From the NCBI GenBank assembly GCA_964392465.1, contig CAYMPC010000044.1, positions 1 to 8,800 of the forward strand: a stretch of 8,800 nt of DNA. The letters run 5' to 3'. This DNA is from JAAXVZ01 sp964392465. Its GTDB lineage: Archaea > Nanobdellota > Nanobdellia > Woesearchaeales > GW2011-AR15. Each line of letters opens with the position of its first letter. Position 1 is the first letter of the stretch. Below, one piece after another: positions 6,036-8,800 of this stretch. A program made the translations under genes and the position numbers. The notes beneath the pieces were generated by a model. It did no database searches. It saw only the letters and a program-made list of their open reading frames with translations, and had not been told where the DNA came from.

Positions 6036-6782
6036 AAATCCCTCAAAAGCCCTTAACACTTCTAACGGAATAGCAAAAACAATAGTATTGCTCTGGTCAG
6101 AACTTATGTCATTTATACTTTGAAGTGTCCTTAAATGTAATGCGCCATCAACCATAGATAAAGTATGAGCAGCTTTTGCCATATTAGTTGCAGCAATAAC
6201 CTCTCCTTCTGCCTTTATAATAACTGCTTTCTTTTCTCTGTCTGCTTCTGCTGCCTTAGCCATTACTCTAACCATATCTTTTGGAAGTTCAATATGTTTT
6301 AAATCAACGCTTTGAACTTTTATACCCCAAGGATCACTTGCTTTGTCAACTATTTGTTGGATTCTGTTTGAGATAGCATCTCTATTACTTAAAAGCTGAT
6401 CAAGAGTAACTTCTCCAACAACATCTCTCATAGTGGTCTGTGATAATTGTGATACTGCATTATGATAATTTTCAACTTCTAGGATTGCTTCTTTTGCTCC
6501 AGTTACTTTATAATACAAAACAGCATTAACATTAACTGAAACATTGTCTTTAGACATACAATCTTGTTCAGGCACATCAACAACAGTTACTCTGTTATCA
6601 ATTTTTTGCCAAGATTGAAAAATAGGCCAGACAAAATTTAATCCAGGGTTCATGATTCCTGAATATTTTCCAAGAGTGAATCTAATTCCTCTTTCATACT
6701 GGTGTACTACTTTTAGCCCAGGTAAAATAACAAAGGCAAAGAACATAATAAAAATCCAAATACCTAAACCAAACACTATCAT
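6024..6782 (-). CDS. Slipin (stomatin-like SPFH/band 7 membrane protein)
   Basis: 252 aa, normal for a short archaeal p-stomatin. One hydrophobic N-terminal anchor (about 2-23) is followed by the SPFH/band 7 domain (about 25-175) with the typical YERGIRF (29-35), PGLNF (46-50), DNVSVNVNAVLYYKV (79-93) and LPKDM (166-170). Then comes the AKAAEADREKKAVIIKAEGE helix (175-194), which in this family forms the coiled coil for ring assembly. A hydrophobic C-terminal patch (VFAIPLEVL, 235-243) follows. Such proteins form membrane-bound cages that organise membranes and control proteases. In Pyrococcus and many bacteria the slipin is encoded beside an NfeD-type membrane protease that cleaves its C-terminal patch; no such gene is adjacent here. 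The start at 6782 has a strong Shine-Dalgarno site. DUF99 is 87 nt upstream on the same strand, but a TATA box in the gap suggests separate transcription. Confidence 0.95.
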   Translation of the reverse strand: MIVFGLGIWIFIMFFAFVILPGLKVVHQYERGIRFTLGKYSGIMNPGLNFVWPIFQSWQKIDNRVTVVDVPEQDCMSKDNVSVNVNAVLYYKVTGAKEAILEVENYHNAVSQLSQTTMRDVVGEVTLDQLLSNRDAISNRIQQIVDKASDPWGIKVQSVDLKHIELPKDMVRVMAKAAEADREKKAVIIKAEGEVIAATNMAKAAHTLSMVDGALHLRTLQSINDISSDQSNTIVFAIPLEVLRAFEGFKKR

Positions 6783-6789
6783 CTTAACC

Positions 6790-6796
6790 CCTCCTT
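6790..6796 (-). promoter_or_regulatory. Strong Shine-Dalgarno site of the slipin
   Basis: The minus strand reads AAGGAGG, followed by GG, 7 nt before the ATG at 6782. It fixes the slipin start. Confidence 0.75.
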
Positions 6797-6836
6797 TTAT
6801 ATTTTTAAAATTATTGCTGATATATAGGGTATATAC

Positions 6837-6844
6837 TATATAAA
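6837..6844 (-). promoter_or_regulatory. TATA box of the slipin
   Basis: The minus strand reads TTTATATA, with an A-rich possible BRE before it. Transcription would start near 6815, giving a 32-nt leader. A second, weaker TATA-like stretch (CTATATAT on the minus strand, 6820-6827) would start near 6797, just before the Shine-Dalgarno site, matching the short leaders of the other SD-led genes in the window. Either could be used. Confidence 0.5.
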
Positions 6845-6869
6845 TTTTTTTAAAACATTAAAATTAGTT

Positions 6870-7430
6870 TCAAGCCCTTCCTTTGCTCTCTCCCATAACT
6901 AATCCCTGCCCTATCAAATGAGCAGCTCTTATTGGCTCAGGGATATAAGAATGTGTGCAAGTTATTTTCAATATCTCCTCAGCTTCCTCTTTTTTTAATC
7001 CAAAAAATTGAAAATGAATTTTATTGAACTTATAGATAGAGCCTGCTTTTTCTAATAACTTAATTTTAGCCTTCATCTTTATATTAATTAAGGTTTCTTT
7101 TATTTTCTTTAAATTAGGATAGTCTCTCATAGCAACTATAACTGGAATAGCTGTTTCTTTGTTTAGCTTTTGAATATCAATCACATTAAAACCAGCAACA
7201 GCAATCCCATCCAATAATATTGCTCTTAACTGTTTCTTGAATTTAGATTTATTTATCATAGCTATAACCTTTATAGTTGCATCATTGCCATCTATCATAA
7301 CTTTACAGCTCATAACTCCATCCAAAAAATCTCCTCCTCTAAAAACAGTTCCTATAACATAAACTTCTTTATCCTTATTTCTGTCATGAGAAGAATCATC
7401 TAGGCCAAGAATCCGGATTTGGGGTTTCAT
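6870..7430 (-). CDS. DUF99 family protein (endonuclease V-like fold)
   Basis: 186 aa, the usual family length. Typical blocks are visible: RILGLDDS (6-13) at the start, GTVFRGGDFLDGV (27-39), DGNDAT (47-52), AILLDGIAVAGFNVIDI (70-86), IPVIVAMR (95-102), the conserved IPEPIRAAHLIGQGLV (163-178), and the GESKGRA tail. Known of the family: mainly archaeal, uncharacterised, structurally related to endonuclease V. Asp11/Asp12 and Asp74 sit where metal-binding acids could lie, but I cannot show that a nuclease site is complete, so deaminated-DNA repair is only a possibility. It starts 33 nt after the upstream gene's stop, on the same strand. I see no convincing Shine-Dalgarno site (AAGGGAT at 7449-7455 is 18 nt away) or well-placed TATA box, so it is probably co-transcribed with that gene. 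The start is supported by the conserved N-terminal motif. Confidence 0.93.
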   Translation of the reverse strand: MKPQIRILGLDDSSHDRNKDKEVYVIGTVFRGGDFLDGVMSCKVMIDGNDATIKVIAMINKSKFKKQLRAILLDGIAVAGFNVIDIQKLNKETAIPVIVAMRDYPNLKKIKETLINIKMKAKIKLLEKAGSIYKFNKIHFQFFGLKKEEAEEILKITCTHSYIPEPIRAAHLIGQGLVMGESKGRA

Positions 7431-7463
7431 TATATATAAGAATAATAAATCCCTTAATATTTT

Positions 7464-8123
7464 TTATTTGCAGTATAAATTTAAGATCCTTTGCTCTAAG
7501 TCTTTAGGATTTTCTGTTTTGTATTCAGGAAACACACTTAAATAAAAATCAGCAACTTTAGTATAGGCTTTTTGATATTCATCTTTCATTATACTCCCAA
7601 ATACATTTGCGAGTATCTGTTGCTCGTTTCTATAACTTTCCACATTCTCTATTCCATAAGTCAATAAATAAATAAGATGCAGTTCCTCCCTATGTAGAAT
7701 ATCTGCAAAAGAATGTGCAAAGGAAACAGGACTGTTTTCATTGGCAAGTCTTTTTAAAGTATTATCATAAGTCATTTCTCTACTTATTTCTCCTTCATCT
7801 ACCAATCCTAAAGGTTGATATTCTTTCATTTCTGTCATTACTTTTTTAACTATCTCTTGATCTCCTGAGTCAATAGCAATAAATAAAGAGGCTAAAGAAA
7901 CATAGGCATTACCTTTTTTCTCCATCTGTTCACTTAATATTGTATCTTTATAGATTTCAAACATCCTAGCAGAGGTATAATAAACAGCTGCTTTGTTCAA
8001 CAAAGGAAAAAGAGTAGGATTTAATAAATCATCATATCTACTATACAATAAATCAGACAAGTACACTAAAAATGAGAGTTCTCCTGGAAGATTATCTTGA
8101 CTAAGAGGTGACATAGTTGTCAT
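7464..8123 (-). CDS. Hypothetical soluble helical protein
   Basis: 219 aa with no signal peptide or membrane segment. The composition (Leu, Glu, Lys, Tyr, Ala, few Gly and Pro in the body) suggests an almost all-helical fold, with successive amphipathic helices as in TPR- or HEAT-like scaffolds, although no repeat consensus is visible. Possible polar clusters include H137, H144 and H149 (SFAHSFADILHREELH), but no known catalytic motif is formed. I do not recognise a family. The ATG at 8123 has no Shine-Dalgarno site and a TATA-like element about 30 nt upstream, so it may be leaderless; a second ATG at 8114 (Met4) is an alternative start. It lies 33 nt before DUF99 on the same strand and probably shares its transcript. 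Confidence 0.8.
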   Translation of the reverse strand: MTTMSPLSQDNLPGELSFLVYLSDLLYSRYDDLLNPTLFPLLNKAAVYYTSARMFEIYKDTILSEQMEKKGNAYVSLASLFIAIDSGDQEIVKKVMTEMKEYQPLGLVDEGEISREMTYDNTLKRLANENSPVSFAHSFADILHREELHLIYLLTYGIENVESYRNEQQILANVFGSIMKDEYQKAYTKVADFYLSVFPEYKTENPKDLEQRILNLYCK

Positions 8124-8150
8124 GGTAAAGAGGATAGAAATACCTTCTTT

Positions 8151-8158
8151 TTTTAAAA
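8151..8158 (-). promoter_or_regulatory. TATA-like box of the 219-aa gene
   Basis: The minus strand reads TTTTAAAA, preceded by a purine-rich GAAAC that could be a BRE. Its centre is about 31 nt from the ATG at 8123, which gives a leaderless or nearly leaderless transcript for the two-gene unit with DUF99. It is weaker than the other TATA boxes in the window. Confidence 0.4.
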
Positions 8159-8223
8159 GTTTCTATTTTTACTACTTTATAGTGGTTTAAAATTTATTAA
8201 TCTCCAGAATTGCCCAATTATGT

Positions 8224-8800
8224 TTATGATCTTGGTGCAAAAGATAAATAAACTCTGTGAAAGGTAGGGTTTGGATAATTTTCTTTAATTTCACTTTCAA
8301 TTTGATCTTTTAATCTATGAGGCGCAACCATTACTTTTAATCCGTTTTCTGTGCTATCAAGCTTTATATAATTAATTGATATGGCAGGCATCCAAGTTTC
8401 TAGGTTAAATCCCAATATAATTGGTTCATATTGATTAAAACAATCTTCAAGAGATCTTCCTCCTGTTGCTACGCGTAGTGCATATGAAAAATTAGCTAAT
8501 CCAACATAAGGCCCATTATCTGGGGGAAGTGACATCATCCATTCTTGAGTTGGAAATTTAAAAGGAAATAGCCCTTTTAAAAATTTTTTATTTTTCTTAA
8601 ATTTTTCAACAAGTTTTGGTCCCATTATTGCATTTGAATCGAATATATCATATAGGGTTTTAAGAGAATGTAATCCATGACAAAGAGAGGGATCTTGTGA
8701 ATCGTTTTTTGGATTAATAAATAAACCTTTTTTTTCAAGTTGTTCTACTAATAATTCAGTTTTATACTTTGTTTCGGTTCGTTTACCATTGACACGTAAC
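8224..8800 (-). CDS. Hypothetical protein, C-terminal part (runs off right edge)
   Basis: The frame stays open from the TAA at 8224-8226 to the right edge: at least 191 codons, with the true start outside the window. The ATG at 8625 is an internal Met; the codons upstream are ordinary coding sequence without a stop. The visible protein has a charged helical part near the edge (KYKTELLVEQLEKKGLF), a Lys-rich patch (KLVEKFKKNKKFLKGLF), a Gly/Pro segment (LPPDNGPYVGLANF), and an alternating hydrophobic C-terminal half that looks like an alpha/beta domain ending in YLSFAPRS. No membrane segment is seen and no family is recognised. The 100-nt gap to the next gene holds a 12-bp inverted repeat (AATTG-CC-CAATT, 8208-8219) just past the stop, but no U-tract there. 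Confidence 0.78.
   Translation of the reverse strand, partial: LRVNGKRTETKYKTELLVEQLEKKGLFINPKNDSQDPSLCHGLHSLKTLYDIFDSNAIMGPKLVEKFKKNKKFLKGLFPFKFPTQEWMMSLPPDNGPYVGLANFSYALRVATGGRSLEDCFNQYEPIILGFNLETWMPAISINYIKLDSTENGLKVMVAPHRLKDQIESEIKENYPNPTFHRVYLSFAPRS

Noticed and set aside
6870..7430. DUF99 as an active endonuclease V
   Set aside because: The fold relationship is family knowledge, but the full set of endonuclease V catalytic and base-recognition residues cannot be shown by eye here.
8208..8219. AATTGCCCAATT as a terminator hairpin
   Set aside because: The loop would be 2 nt and no U-tract follows on the minus strand, so it cannot be supported as a terminator.
8224..8625. A 133-aa gene starting at the ATG at 8625
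   Set aside because: The same frame continues without a stop to the window edge with ordinary coding sequence, and no Shine-Dalgarno or TATA signal precedes 8625. It is the C-terminal part of a longer gene.
1..8800. tRNA, rRNA, CRISPR array, insertion sequence or intein
   Set aside because: No cloverleaf with T-loop, no regularly spaced direct repeats, no transposase and no long terminal inverted repeats were seen; PolB motifs A, B and C, common intein sites in archaea, are uninterrupted.

Overview
This is a strongly A+T-rich archaeal window. The evidence is a full ABCE1 (archaea and eukaryotes only), a DUF99 protein (mainly archaeal), a short-form slipin, a family B DNA polymerase, and archaeal TATA boxes (TTTATATA / TTTAAATA) at the right distance from starts. 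The base composition, tight spacing, reduced ABCE1 and orphan genes suggest a small-genome DPANN-type archaeon (Woesearchaeota/Pacearchaeota-like). That placement is inference; there is no rRNA here.

Layout. 1-2855 (minus strand): the N-terminus of a single-pass membrane protein running off the left edge, a complete Pol II-type family B DNA polymerase, and a 17-codon lysine-rich mini-gene with its own promoter and Shine-Dalgarno (SD) site. 2856-3027: a divergent control region with TATA boxes for the mini-gene and ABCE1 and a cluster of GAAT/ATTC inverted repeats between them. 3028-6013 (plus strand): ABCE1, then two overlapping membrane-protein genes, the second a DUF1461/TIGR01906 protein of the bacterial lipoprotein transacylase Lit family. 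6014-6035: an A/T hairpin between convergent genes. 6024-8800 (minus strand): slipin, DUF99, an unrecognised helical protein, and the C-terminal part of another unrecognised protein running off the right edge. I saw no tRNA, rRNA, CRISPR array, insertion sequence or intein.

How the genes relate. The left and centre hold information-processing genes (replicative or repair polymerase, ribosome recycling) around one divergent control region. The two membrane genes after ABCE1 look co-transcribed and probably form a functional pair at the cell envelope. The slipin is also a membrane-organising protein but has its own promoter and lacks its usual NfeD protease partner.

The most notable points are: an ABCE1 that has lost exactly the four cysteines of one of its two iron-sulphur clusters and kept the four of the other; the unannotated basic mini-gene; a Lit-like protein with both key histidines in an archaeon, whose membrane lipids should be ether-linked; and a bacterial-type Pol II whose tail fits both the bacterial clamp motif and the archaeal PIP box.
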